The notes below the pieces were generated by a model, which was not told the DNA's origin, did not search any database, and saw only the letters and a program-made list of their open reading frames with translations. This document shows, in pieces, positions 35,972 through 44,252 of a stretch of 50,991 nt of DNA (position 1 is its first letter; the number at the start of each line of letters is the position of its first letter). The position numbers were made by a program, and so were the translations under genes. The DNA is from Oerskovia rustica (GTDB lineage: Bacteria > Actinomycetota > Actinomycetes > Actinomycetales > Cellulomonadaceae): the NCBI RefSeq assembly GCF_014836555.1, contig NZ_JACSQQ010000008.1:25912-76902 (forward strand), in the 5' to 3' direction.

Positions 35972-37084
35972 ATGCCCCGCACCCTCAGACCCCACGCCCT
36001 CCACCCGGCCCGCACCGCCGTCCGCACCGCCGTCCGGGCCGCACTGACCGCGGGCCTCGCCGTGACGCTCGTGGCGTGCTCGGCCGCGAGCGCCGAGGAG
36101 GCCACGGTCGGCGAGTCCGGCCGGGCCGTGCTGCGCTACGACGGCTCGGTCGGGCAGGTGACGTTCCCCGAGCTCGCGGCGGACCTCGGCTACTACGAGA
36201 AGGTCGAGCTCGAGTGGGTCGGAGACTCGACGGGCGGCCCGCAGAGCATCCAGGCCGCCGCGACGGGCTCGACCGACTTCGGCGGCGCGTTCAACGGCGC
36301 GATCGTCAAGCTCAAGGCGTCGGGCTCTCCCATCACGTCCGTCATCTCCTACTACGGCTCGGACGAGCTGTCCTACGGCGGCTTCTACACGGTCGAGGGC
36401 AGCCCGATCACCGAGCCCCGGGACCTGGTCGGGAGGTCGATCGGCGTCAACACGCTGGGCGCACAGAGCGAGTTCCTCATCCGCGAGTGGCTCTCGCGCG
36501 GCGGGCTGAGCCCCGAGGAGATCGACCAGGTCGAGCTCGTCGTCGTGCCTCCCGTGAACGCCGAGCAGGTGCTGCGCGAGGGGCAGGTCGACGTGGTCGG
36601 GCTCTCGCGCGTCTTCCAGGACAAGGCTCTGGAGCGCGGCGGGATCACGCAGCTCTTCAGCGAGACGTCGCTCTACGGGAACTTCTCCTACGGGACGTAC
36701 ATCTTCCGCGACGAGTACATCGCGAAGAACCCCGAGGTCGTGGAGGACTTCGTGCAGGGCACGGCGCGCGCGATCCGGTGGGCGCAGGTCACCCCGGTCG
36801 AGGAGGTGCGCGCGCGGTACACGTCGATCATCGAGGGGCGCGGGCGCGGCGAGAGCACCGAGCTGGTCCCCTACTGGAAGTCCGCGAGCATCACGGCCCC
36901 CGGCGGCGTGATCGCCGAGGAGGAGATCGCGACGTGGATCGACTGGCTCGTGCGCGAGGGTGAGCTCGAGAAGGGCCAGTTCTCCCCCTCCGACATCTAC
37001 ACCAACGAGCACAACCCCTACGCGAACGGGACCTACGCGAAGGACGCGGGCCCCGACGGCGAGCCCGTCGAGGGCGCGCCGTGA
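35972..37084 (+). CDS. Lipoprotein substrate-binding protein, SsuA/NMT1-type
   Basis: A 370-residue extracytoplasmic receptor. Start ATG at 35972 (MPRTLRPHAL) with TGGAG upstream; lipobox LVAC gives the lipidated Cys near residue 36. Family pattern: VLRYDGSVGQVTFPELAADLGYYEKVELEWVGDSTGGPQSIQAAATGSTDFGGAFNGAIVKLKASG, then RDLVGRSIGVNTLGAQSEFLIREWLSRGGLSPEEIDQVELVVVP. Such receptors bind alkanesulfonates, taurine, nitrate or thiamine precursors. The SsuBC-like genes and an LLM oxygenase in the same operon point to a sulfonate or other organosulfur ligand. Overlaps the ATPase start (GTGA). Confidence 0.88.
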   Translation: MPRTLRPHALHPARTAVRTAVRAALTAGLAVTLVACSAASAEEATVGESGRAVLRYDGSVGQVTFPELAADLGYYEKVELEWVGDSTGGPQSIQAAATGSTDFGGAFNGAIVKLKASGSPITSVISYYGSDELSYGGFYTVEGSPITEPRDLVGRSIGVNTLGAQSEFLIREWLSRGGLSPEEIDQVELVVVPPVNAEQVLREGQVDVVGLSRVFQDKALERGGITQLFSETSLYGNFSYGTYIFRDEYIAKNPEVVEDFVQGTARAIRWAQVTPVEEVRARYTSIIEGRGRGESTELVPYWKSASITAPGGVIAEEEIATWIDWLVREGELEKGQFSPSDIYTNEHNPYANGTYAKDAGPDGEPVEGAP

Positions 37085-37980
37085 GCGGCACGGTGACGGT
37101 CACGACGACCCGGCCCAGCGCGACGGGTTCCACGGAGGCGGCGGACGTCCCGGGGTCGACCCCCAAGCTCCGCCTCGAGCACGTGCACAAGGAGTTCATC
37201 GTGCGCGACGCGGCCGCGGGCCGCGGGGCACGCAAGCGGTTCACGGCCGTCGAGGACTTCACGCTCGACGTCCGCGCGGGCGAGTTCCTGACGGTCGTCG
37301 GGCCCTCGGGCTGCGGCAAGTCGACGCTGCTGGACCTGCTCGGCGGGCTCACCGAGCCGACGTCGGGCCGCATCCTCCTGGACGACTCGCCCGTCACGGG
37401 GCCGGGTCTCGACCGGGGCGTGGTCTTCCAGCAGTACGCGCTGCTCCCCTGGCGCTCGGCCCGCGCGAACGTCGAGCTCGGGCTGGAGGCCAAGGGCGTC
37501 GCGCGCGGCGCCCGGGCCCGGGTCGCGGACGAGTACCTGGACCTCGTGGGCCTCACGGCGTTCGCGGACCGCTACCCGCACGAGCTGTCGGGCGGCATGA
37601 AGCAACGAGTGGCGATCGCGCGGAGCCTCGCGTTCGACCCCGAGGTCCTCCTCATGGACGAGCCCTTCGCGGCTCTCGACGCCCAGACGCGCGAGTCCCT
37701 CCAGGACGAGCTCCTGCGGATCTGGCGCGCGACGGGCAAGACGATCGTCTTCATCACGCACGGCATCGAGGAGTCGGTGTACCTGGGGCAGCGCGTCGCG
37801 GTCATGACGCCGCGCCCGGGCCGGTTGCAGACCGTGATCGACGTGGACCTCGCGGGGGCCGCGGACCCTGGCGGCGGCGACGGCGAGCACGACGACGTCC
37901 GCTCCTCGGCGCGCTTCGGCCGGTACCGGCACGAGGTGTGGAGCGCGCTCCACGCACAGACGGAGGACGCCCATGTCTAG
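37081..37980 (+). CDS. ABC transporter ATPase, SsuB/TauB type
   Basis: A 299-residue ATPase with GTG start at 37081 overlapping the receptor's stop. Walker A GPSGCGKST (about 74-82), VVFQQYALLPWRSARANVELGLE (typical of the nitrate/sulfonate/taurine class), LSGGMKQRVAIARSLAF, LLMDEPFAALDAQTRESLQDEL and VFITHGIEESVYLGQRVAVMTPRPGR. The extra RDAAAGRGARKR before the core strand is unusual but does not disturb the active site. Overlaps the permease start by eight bases, so the operon is translationally coupled. Confidence 0.92.
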   Translation: MSGTVTVTTTRPSATGSTEAADVPGSTPKLRLEHVHKEFIVRDAAAGRGARKRFTAVEDFTLDVRAGEFLTVVGPSGCGKSTLLDLLGGLTEPTSGRILLDDSPVTGPGLDRGVVFQQYALLPWRSARANVELGLEAKGVARGARARVADEYLDLVGLTAFADRYPHELSGGMKQRVAIARSLAFDPEVLLMDEPFAALDAQTRESLQDELLRIWRATGKTIVFITHGIEESVYLGQRVAVMTPRPGRLQTVIDVDLAGAADPGGGDGEHDDVRSSARFGRYRHEVWSALHAQTEDAHV

Positions 37981-38884
37981 CACCGTGACCCCGCACGCCC
38001 CCGCACGGGGCGAGCCGCTGGCCCGCCCTGCGGAGGACACCGTCGCGTTCGCCGACCCGCCCACGCTCGGACGCCGTCAGGTGCTCACGGCCGACCAGGA
38101 CCCGACGCCGCCCGTCGGGGCCCGTCTGCGCGGCGTCGGGGTACGCGTCCTGCGGGCCTCGGCAGCGATCGTGCTGTTCCTGGTGATCTGGGAGGTCGCG
38201 CCGCGCGTCGGGCTGGTCGACAAGGTCTTCCTGCCGCCGCTCAGCGCGGTGCTCGAGTCCTTCTGGGAGCTGCTCACGAGCGGCGAGCTGGGCAAGCACG
38301 TCGGGACGAGCCTGACGCGGGCCGGCACGGGCTTCGCGATCGCGGTCCTGCTCGCGATCCCGCTGGGCATCGCGATCGGGTGGTGGGCGAGCGTCGCCCA
38401 GTTCCTCGGCCCCTTCCTCGAGCTGTTCCGCAACACCGCTGCCCTCGCTCTCCTGCCCGTGTTCATCCTCGTCCTGGGGATCGGCGAGACGTCGAAGATC
38501 ACGCTCGTCGTCTACGCGTGCTTCTTCCCGATCCTCCTCAACACGATCGCCGGGGTCCGGACCGTGGACCCGCTGCTCGTGAAGTCGGCCCGGTCGCTCG
38601 GGCTGCCGCCCCTCCGGCTGTTCCAGAAGGTCGTGCTGCCGGCCGCCGTCCCGACGATCTTCACGGGTATCCGCATGGCCGGGACGAGCTCGATCCTCGT
38701 GCTCATCGCGGCCGAGATGGTCGGCGCCAAGGCCGGGCTCGGGTACCTCATCACCTACGCCCAGTTCAACTTCCAGATCACGAACATGTACGCCGGGATC
38801 ATCGCGATCTCGCTCGTCGGGGTCTCGATCAACGCGGTGCTCGTGAGCCTCGAACGTCACTTCTCGCGCTGGCGCACGACGTGA
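37973..38884 (+). CDS. ABC transporter permease, SsuC/TauC type
   Basis: A 303-residue inner-membrane permease. About 55 polar residues precede the first helix (VLRASAAIVLFLVIWEVAPRVG). The family pattern VFLPPLSAVLESFWELLTSGELGKHVGTSLTRAGTGFAIAVLLAIPLGIAIGWWA is followed by FRNTAALALLPVFILVLGIGETSKI and the EAA loop KSARSLGLPPLRLFQKVVLPAAVPTIFTGIRMA. This is a near-textbook SsuC/TauC protein. Completes the importer of the plus-strand sulfur operon; the LLM oxygenase follows after 73 bases. Confidence 0.93.
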   Translation: MSSTVTPHAPARGEPLARPAEDTVAFADPPTLGRRQVLTADQDPTPPVGARLRGVGVRVLRASAAIVLFLVIWEVAPRVGLVDKVFLPPLSAVLESFWELLTSGELGKHVGTSLTRAGTGFAIAVLLAIPLGIAIGWWASVAQFLGPFLELFRNTAALALLPVFILVLGIGETSKITLVVYACFFPILLNTIAGVRTVDPLLVKSARSLGLPPLRLFQKVVLPAAVPTIFTGIRMAGTSSILVLIAAEMVGAKAGLGYLITYAQFNFQITNMYAGIIAISLVGVSINAVLVSLERHFSRWRTT

Positions 38885-38957
38885 ACGGATCGCCAGTGAG
38901 CGACCCGGCCCCCGCACGAACCGTCTCCCGACCCATCCCACGACCCGAGGACGCACC

Positions 38958-40394
38958 ATGACCGAGCACGCACCGGCCCGCCGGCTCAGCCTGAACCTGT
39001 TCATCCACCCCGCCGGCCACCACGAGGCGGCCTGGCGCCACCCGGACACCCAGCCCGAGCGCATCTTCACGGCCGACTTCTACACCGACCTCGCCCGCAC
39101 GGCCGAGGCCGCGAGGTTCGACGCGGTCTTCTTCGCGGACGGCCCCGTCCTGCACGACGGCGTCGAGTTCAACAGCGTGGGCAGGCTCGAACCGATCCTG
39201 ACGCTCGCGTCGATCGCGGCCGCGACGACGCGGATCGGCCTGATCGCGACCGCGTCGACCACGTTCTACGACCCGTACAACCTGGCGCGGCTCTTCTCGA
39301 CGCTCGACCACCTGAGCAACGGGCGCGCCGGGTGGAACATCGTCACGACGGCGAGCGAGGACGCGGCCCGCAACTTCGGCCTGGACTCCCACCCGGACCA
39401 CGTCGAGCGGTATGCGCGAGCCGCCGAGTTCGTCGAGGTCACCACCCGGCTCTGGGACAGCTGGGAGGACGACGCTGTCCTGATCGACCGCGCCTCGGGC
39501 CGCTACGCCGACCCCGCGAAGATCCACGACGCGGCCTTCCGCGGCGAGCACCTGCGCGTCGAGGGTGCGTTCAACGCCGCCCGCTCGCCGCAGGGCCACC
39601 CCGTCCTGGTCCAGGCGGGCGCGTCGAACGAGGGACGCGCGTTCGCGAGCCGCTACGCCGAGGCGATCTTCACGGCGCACCAACGCCTGTCCGACGCGCA
39701 GGCCTTCTACGCCGACGTCAAGGCCGGGGCCGAGGCGCTGGGCCGCTCGCGTGACGCGGTCAAGATCCTCCCGGGCATCAGCCCGTTCATCGCCTCGACC
39801 GAGGACGAGGCCAAGGCCCTGGAGCGCGAGTTCAACGAGCTCACCGTCCCCGAGTACGGTCTGCGCCAGCTCGAGAAGCTCACGGGTGTCCGCCTCGACC
39901 ACGCGCAGCTCGACGGGCCCGTCCCGGCCGAGCTGTTCGCGGACGCGGGCGACGTGACCGACAACTCGCGCAGCCGCCTCCAGGTCGTCGCAGGCATCGT
40001 CGAGCGTGAGCAGCCCACGGTCCGCGGGCTGCTCCACCGCCTCGCCGGGGCGCGCGGCCACCGGGTCGTCGCGGGCACGCCCGAGCAGGTCGCCGACACG
40101 ATCGAGGAGTGGTTCACGCAGGGCGCCGCCGACGGGTTCAACGTCATGCCGCCCTACCTGCCGGGCGGCCTGGACGACTTCGCCGACCACGTCGTGCCGA
40201 TCCTGCGCGAGCGCGGCCTGTTCCGTGCGGAGTACGAGGGCACGACGCTGCGCGACCACCTCGGCCTCGCGCGCCCCGAGAGCCGGTACGCGACGCTCGC
40301 GGCGGACGCGCTCCCCGAGGCGGGCGACACGGACGAGGCGAGCGGCGCCGTCGGGCAGGAGGGGGCCCGGACCACGGAGCCGGTCCTGGCGTGA
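38958..40394 (+). CDS. NtaA/SnaA/DszA-type FMNH2-dependent monooxygenase
   Basis: A 478-residue LLM oxygenase, start ATG at 38958 after CGAGGACG. Pattern: LSLNLFIHPAGHHEAAWRHPDTQPERIFTADFYTDLARTAEAARFDAVFFADG, IGLIATASTTFYDPYNLARLFSTLDHLSNGRAGWNIVTTASEDAARNFGLDSHPDHVERY, HPVLVQAGASNEGRAFASRYAEAIFTAHQ. These match NtaA and DszA. It is the only oxygenase on the plus strand and lies behind its own SsuABC-like importer, so it should oxidise that importer's substrate using FMNH2 from the 16.0-kb reductases. Its C-terminus (FRAEYEGTTLRDHLGLARPESRYATLAADA) matches its minus-strand paralogs. Overlaps the MFS gene (GTGA). Confidence 0.9.
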   Translation: MTEHAPARRLSLNLFIHPAGHHEAAWRHPDTQPERIFTADFYTDLARTAEAARFDAVFFADGPVLHDGVEFNSVGRLEPILTLASIAAATTRIGLIATASTTFYDPYNLARLFSTLDHLSNGRAGWNIVTTASEDAARNFGLDSHPDHVERYARAAEFVEVTTRLWDSWEDDAVLIDRASGRYADPAKIHDAAFRGEHLRVEGAFNAARSPQGHPVLVQAGASNEGRAFASRYAEAIFTAHQRLSDAQAFYADVKAGAEALGRSRDAVKILPGISPFIASTEDEAKALEREFNELTVPEYGLRQLEKLTGVRLDHAQLDGPVPAELFADAGDVTDNSRSRLQVVAGIVEREQPTVRGLLHRLAGARGHRVVAGTPEQVADTIEEWFTQGAADGFNVMPPYLPGGLDDFADHVVPILRERGLFRAEYEGTTLRDHLGLARPESRYATLAADALPEAGDTDEASGAVGQEGARTTEPVLA

Positions 40395-41662
40395 GCGCGG
40401 GCACGGGCTCCCCGCCGGTCAGGTTGGCGTGGACCGTCCACGTGCCCGCCGGGGTCTGGGGTGTCGCCCAGGGCGCGGCCGCACCGGTCGTCGCGCTCGC
40501 GGCGCGCGAGCACGGCGCGTCTCTCGGCGTCGCAGGCCTGGTCGTGGCGCTCGCCGCGCTGGGCCAGCTCGTCGGCGACCTGCCCGCGGGGCGGCTCGTG
40601 TCCCGGTTCGGGGAACGGCGCTCGATCGTGGGGGCGAGCGTGCTGGCCGTGGGCGGCGTCGCGCTCTGCCTGGTCTCGTGGTCGGTCGTCTCGCTCGCGG
40701 TCGGCGTGTTCCTCGCGGGCCTCTCGCAGGCCGTGTGGGGTCTCGCCCGCCAGACGTACCTGGCAGAGGCCGTGCCGTTCGCGCGCCGCGCTCGCGTCAT
40801 GTCGAGCGTCGCGGCCATGATGCGGGTCGGGTTCTTCGTCGGCCCGATCCTCGGGGCGGCCGCGATCCTGGCCGTCGGCACGCGCGGAGGGTTCGCGGTG
40901 CAGCTCGTCGCGGTGTGCGTCACGGCGGTCCTCATGGGCCGCGTGCCCGACGTCGGACGCTCGCCTCGCGCACGCGCCGCACCCGGCGACGTGGCCGCCC
41001 GGAAGGCGGGGCTGTGGCGCGTGCTCGTCGAGCACCGCCGGCTGCTGCGCACGCTCGGCCTCGGGGCCGCGCTCATGGGACTCTCGCGGACGGCCCGCAC
41101 CGTGCTCCTGCCCCTGTGGGCCGACCTCCTGGGCGTCGACGCCGCGACGACGAGCCTGGTCTTCGGGGCCAGCGCCGCGCTCGACGTGCTCGTGTCGATC
41201 CCCGCGGGGTACCTCATGGACCGGTTCGGTCGGCGCGCCCTCGCCGTCCCGTCGCTCGCGGTCCTGGCGGCGGGCTACCTCACGCTGCCGTGGGCGGGCG
41301 GCGTCGCGTCCCTGGCGGTGGTGGCCCTGGTGCTCGGCTTCGGGAACGGGCTGAGCAACGGCGTCATCATGACGCTCGGCGCCGACGTCGCACCGCCCGC
41401 GCAGCGTGCCGAGTTCTTCGGGGCGTGGCGGCTCCTGCACGACGCGGGGGCCTTCGCGGGTCCGCTCGTCGTCGCGGGCACCGCCCTCGTCGCGCCGCTG
41501 GGGGTCGCCGCGCTCGTCGTCGGCGCGACGTCGGTCGCGGGCGGGGCGGTGTTCTGGCGGTACGTGCCCGTGTGGGCGCCGTGGCCGCGGCCGGTGCCGG
41601 TGGCGGTGGCGGTGGAGCCCGCGGCACCGGCCGGGGTCGCGAGCGAGACCGTCCCTCGGTGA
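40391..41662 (+). CDS. MFS transporter
   Basis: A 423-residue membrane protein with about 12 helices and the MFS loop motif GRLVSRFGERRSIVG after helix 2, repeated in the second half as GYLMDRFGRRALAV. GTG start at 40391 overlaps the oxygenase stop (GTGA). It resembles drug/metabolite exporters of the DHA1 class. In this operon it may export sulfite or an oxidised by-product; sequence alone does not show the direction. A Pro/Val-rich tail ends the protein. Confidence 0.87.
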   Translation: MSAGTGSPPVRLAWTVHVPAGVWGVAQGAAAPVVALAAREHGASLGVAGLVVALAALGQLVGDLPAGRLVSRFGERRSIVGASVLAVGGVALCLVSWSVVSLAVGVFLAGLSQAVWGLARQTYLAEAVPFARRARVMSSVAAMMRVGFFVGPILGAAAILAVGTRGGFAVQLVAVCVTAVLMGRVPDVGRSPRARAAPGDVAARKAGLWRVLVEHRRLLRTLGLGAALMGLSRTARTVLLPLWADLLGVDAATTSLVFGASAALDVLVSIPAGYLMDRFGRRALAVPSLAVLAAGYLTLPWAGGVASLAVVALVLGFGNGLSNGVIMTLGADVAPPAQRAEFFGAWRLLHDAGAFAGPLVVAGTALVAPLGVAALVVGATSVAGGAVFWRYVPVWAPWPRPVPVAVAVEPAAPAGVASETVPR

Positions 41663-41709
41663 TGCTGGGTGTCCACGCCCGCTCACGGGCCGCCCGAGAG
41701 GACCCTGCC

Positions 41710-41928
41710 ATGACCGACGACCGCGCTGCCGTCCCGCCCAGCGACCTCACGCCGCGCATCGGCAAGGTCGCGACGCGCGAGCTCGCCCACCACGGGTACA
41801 CGCACTACGAGGACCTCACGCGCGCGACCGCCCAGGAGCTGCTCACGATCCACGGCGTCGGGCCGAAGGCGATCCGCATCCTGGGCGAGGAGCTCGCCGA
41901 GCGAGGATCGGGGTTTCGGGAGGCGTGA
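41710..41928 (+). CDS. Small helix-hairpin-helix DNA-binding protein
   Basis: A 72-residue protein of the HhH family related to the RNA polymerase alpha C-terminal domain fold: LTPRIGKVATRELAHHGYTHYEDLTRATAQELLTIHGVGPKAIRILGEEL. HGVGPKAI is the DNA-backbone hairpin. Start at 41710 after GAGAGGACC. Small proteins of this type are common in actinobacteria, without known function. It faces the methyltransferase gene across six bases. Confidence 0.85.
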   Translation: MTDDRAAVPPSDLTPRIGKVATRELAHHGYTHYEDLTRATAQELLTIHGVGPKAIRILGEELAERGSGFREA

Positions 41929-41934
41929 CGCGGG

Positions 41935-42696
41935 TCAGGACCGGAACAGCCCGCCCCACAGGAAGGACTCGCCGAACAGCGACGAACCGGCGGCCTGCGG
42001 TGCGAGCCTGCGCAGCTCGATCTCGGTGAACCCCTCGAAGAGGGCGCGGAGGTCGTCCGCGCCGTACGCGAGCCCGCCGGCGAGCGCCCCGCCGCGGTAG
42101 AGCTCGACGTCGTCGACCTCGGACCCCATCGCAGCGAACCCGTCCCCCGCGGCGGCGAAACAGGTCAGTCCGAAGGATCCGCCGTCCCGGAGCCAGGACT
42201 CGACGAGCCTGCGGTAGCCGATCCGACGGTGCGGCGGGAGATGGTGGAAGCACCCGCTGTCGAAGACGACGTCGTACGTCTCCTCGGCGGGCCAGTCGAA
42301 CATGTCCGCGCACACGAAGCGGACGTCCACACCGGCGGAGGATGCCCGCTCCTCCGCCCAGCTCACTGCCGTCCCGGAGAGGTCCAACGCGTCGACGGTC
42401 GCGCCCTGCTGGGCGAACCAGATCGCGTTGCGCCCCGGTCCGCACCCGAGCTCGAGCACACGCGTGCCCGGGCCGATCGGTAGAAGACCCGCCCCGTGCC
42501 AGGCGACGAGGCTCTCCTCGGGGGCGTCACGGAAGAACGGGACGGCACGGTCCCGGTCGGTGTAGAAGGAGTCCCACCAGGCTGCGCTGCCGTGCCAGGC
42601 GGCGGCGCCGCGAGCGGCCCACCGCTCGGTGGCCTCGGAGTAGAGGGCGTCGAGCAGCCGCGCGACGTCGTCCTCGGTCTGGATGGAGCGGTTCAT
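41935..42696 (-). CDS. Class I SAM-dependent methyltransferase
   Basis: A 253-residue enzyme. SAM-binding motif I VLELGCGPGRNAIWFAQQGATVDALDLSGTAVSWAEE (about 80-115), acidic VRFVCADMFDWPAEETYDVVFDSGCFHHLPPHRRIGYRRLVESWLRDGGSFGLTCFA. The HHLPPH block resembles thiopurine/tellurite-type (TehB-like) methyltransferases. Acceptor unknown. Cytoplasmic. The 182-base gap upstream (42697-42878) holds AGAGCA...TGCTCT and GAGATcatcATCTC palindromes near a CATATG-containing AT patch, which may be its promoter region. Confidence 0.88.
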   Translation of the reverse strand: MNRSIQTEDDVARLLDALYSEATERWAARGAAAWHGSAAWWDSFYTDRDRAVPFFRDAPEESLVAWHGAGLLPIGPGTRVLELGCGPGRNAIWFAQQGATVDALDLSGTAVSWAEERASSAGVDVRFVCADMFDWPAEETYDVVFDSGCFHHLPPHRRIGYRRLVESWLRDGGSFGLTCFAAAGDGFAAMGSEVDDVELYRGGALAGGLAYGADDLRALFEGFTEIELRRLAPQAAGSSLFGESFLWGGLFRS

Positions 42697-42878
42697 GACG
42701 GGCCTCCGTCTCAGGCATCCCCGAGAGCACCTTCATATGCTCTGACCTGCGAAGACACCGAGATCATCATCTCACCCGGGAGCCCGTTGAACCAGAGGTT
42801 CGGCGGGTGCTTTCCGGACCTTTCAGGCGGTCCTGGCAGGGCCGAGAACGTCCGTGAGCGCCGGCAGCGACGCGGCGC

Positions 42879-43238
42879 TCAGGCCGTGATGACGTCGATG
42901 ACCTCGGTGTCGTCGTGGCGGCGGGCCAGCGCAGTCACGACGGGCGGCTTGGGCACCGGCGGCTGCGCCTTGACGCCCGTGCTCTTGCTGCGGCGCGGGC
43001 GCGTCGGCACCGGGACGCCGAGGGACTTGAAGACCTTGCGCAGCTCGGCTTCGGTCCAGCCCGCGGCGAGCGCGTCGGAGAACGCCGTGGCGTACTCGCG
43101 CTCGGCCTCCTCGAGCGCTGTCTTGGCTGCCGCGACCTGCTCGGCCCGCTCGGCCAGGACGCGGCCCGAGTCCATGCGGTGCTCGAGGAGGTCGCGCAGC
43201 CGAGCCTCGTACGTGGTGGCGGTGTCGTCGTCGCTCAT
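42879..43238 (-). CDS. Hypothetical protein with predicted coiled coil
   Basis: A 119-residue protein I do not recognise. Residues about 10-60 are a charged Ala/Glu/Arg heptad-like helix (RVLAERAEQVAAAKTALEEAEREYATAFSDALAAG), followed by TEAELRKVFKSLGVPVP, a helix that resembles a small DNA-binding element, and a Lys/Pro tail. ATG at 43238 is six bases after TAGGTT, so it looks leaderless. The stop of the EEP gene lies nine bases upstream of it. Confidence 0.75.
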   Translation of the reverse strand: MSDDDTATTYEARLRDLLEHRMDSGRVLAERAEQVAAAKTALEEAEREYATAFSDALAAGWTEAELRKVFKSLGVPVPTRPRRSKSTGVKAQPPVPKPPVVTALARRHDDTEVIDVITA

Positions 43239-43250
43239 GCCACCAACCTA
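43239..43250 (-). promoter_or_regulatory. Leaderless -10 box, hypothetical protein
   Basis: On the minus strand TAGGTT lies exactly six bases before ATG, with no ribosome site; the box overlaps the stop of the upstream EEP gene. A weak TGGCGA lies 17-18 bases before the -10. Confidence 0.45.
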
Positions 43251-44252
43251 GGGCCTGACCTGCACCGTCGCCAGGATCGCCAGGTGATCGGTGCCCGGGA
43301 TCGCGACGGGCCCGACGTCGTCGACCCGCATACCGGCGTCGACGACCACATGGTCGAGGTCCACGAGCGGCGGGTAGCGGCGGTCGGCGGGCCACGACAG
43401 GTTCAGGCCGTCCCCTGCGAGCCGGGTCGCGTCGGCGAACCGGTCCCCGAGCAGGTCGCGGAAGGCCGAGTGGTCGGAGGTCGCGTTGAAGTCGCCGAGC
43501 AGGATCTGCGGCGTGGGGTCTGCGTGCGCCGCGTCGCTCAGCAGCGCGAGGTCGTCCGTCCACAGGTCGACCTCGCCGGGAGTGGGTGGGTGCGAGTGCA
43601 CGGCCGTCACCCGCACGGACGTCCCGTCCACCCCGACGACGGCGCTCGGCTGGTGGAACCGGCTCGCCACGCCGTCACGTGGGTCGGTCAGCGGCGTCGC
43701 GCTCCACAGGCCGCTGCCCGCTGCCCCCTCGGTCGGGTGGGTCCGCGTCCACGTGTACGGCAGCACCTCCTCGATCCCGGCTCCCACGAGAGCGGTCTCG
43801 AAGTCGTCGGTCAGCTCGACGACGCTCAGCAGCTCGACCTCCTCCTCGCGCACGGCCTCGACCACCGCCCGGGCGTCCGCCCGCCCGTAGAGGACGTTGA
43901 CGGCCATGACGCGCAGCGCCCCGTCGGCCCCGGCGGCGATACCCGACCCCGGCACGAAGAACGGCACGAGCCACACCGCGTGCGCGACGACCAGCACCCC
44001 CGCGACCGCGCTGAGCACCCAGCGCCGCCGGCTCAGCGAGAGCAACAGCACCACGAGCGCCGCGAGGGCGACCCACGGCGTGAGGGACACGAGCTGCGCG
44101 AAGGGCGTGACGTCGTCGAACCCCAGGGTGCGCGCGAGCGTGAGCGCCCCCACCCCCATGAGGCAGAGCGACAAGACGACCGTCCACGCGACGGCGCCCG
44201 CTCGCCGCGCCCTCGACGGCGGACGCTCCTCGGTCAGGACGGGCGCGCTCAC
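43248..44252 (-). CDS. Membrane-anchored endonuclease/exonuclease/phosphatase family protein
   Basis: A 334-residue protein. GTG start at 44252 overlaps the upstream paralog's stop. Three hydrophobic segments (about 15-95), then an extracytoplasmic EEP-fold domain: MAVNVLYGRADA (metal site), LLSVVELTDDFETAL (Glu ligand), AGSGLWSATPL, ILLGDFNATSDHSAFRDLL (Asp-Asn catalytic) and IPGTDHLAILATV (Asp-His). All catalytic residues of the DNase I-like fold are present. Substrate unknown: nucleic acid, phosphoester or inositol lipid. Tandem duplicate of the next gene. Confidence 0.88.
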   Translation of the reverse strand: MSAPVLTEERPPSRARRAGAVAWTVVLSLCLMGVGALTLARTLGFDDVTPFAQLVSLTPWVALAALVVLLLSLSRRRWVLSAVAGVLVVAHAVWLVPFFVPGSGIAAGADGALRVMAVNVLYGRADARAVVEAVREEEVELLSVVELTDDFETALVGAGIEEVLPYTWTRTHPTEGAAGSGLWSATPLTDPRDGVASRFHQPSAVVGVDGTSVRVTAVHSHPPTPGEVDLWTDDLALLSDAAHADPTPQILLGDFNATSDHSAFRDLLGDRFADATRLAGDGLNLSWPADRRYPPLVDLDHVVVDAGMRVDDVGPVAIPGTDHLAILATVQVRP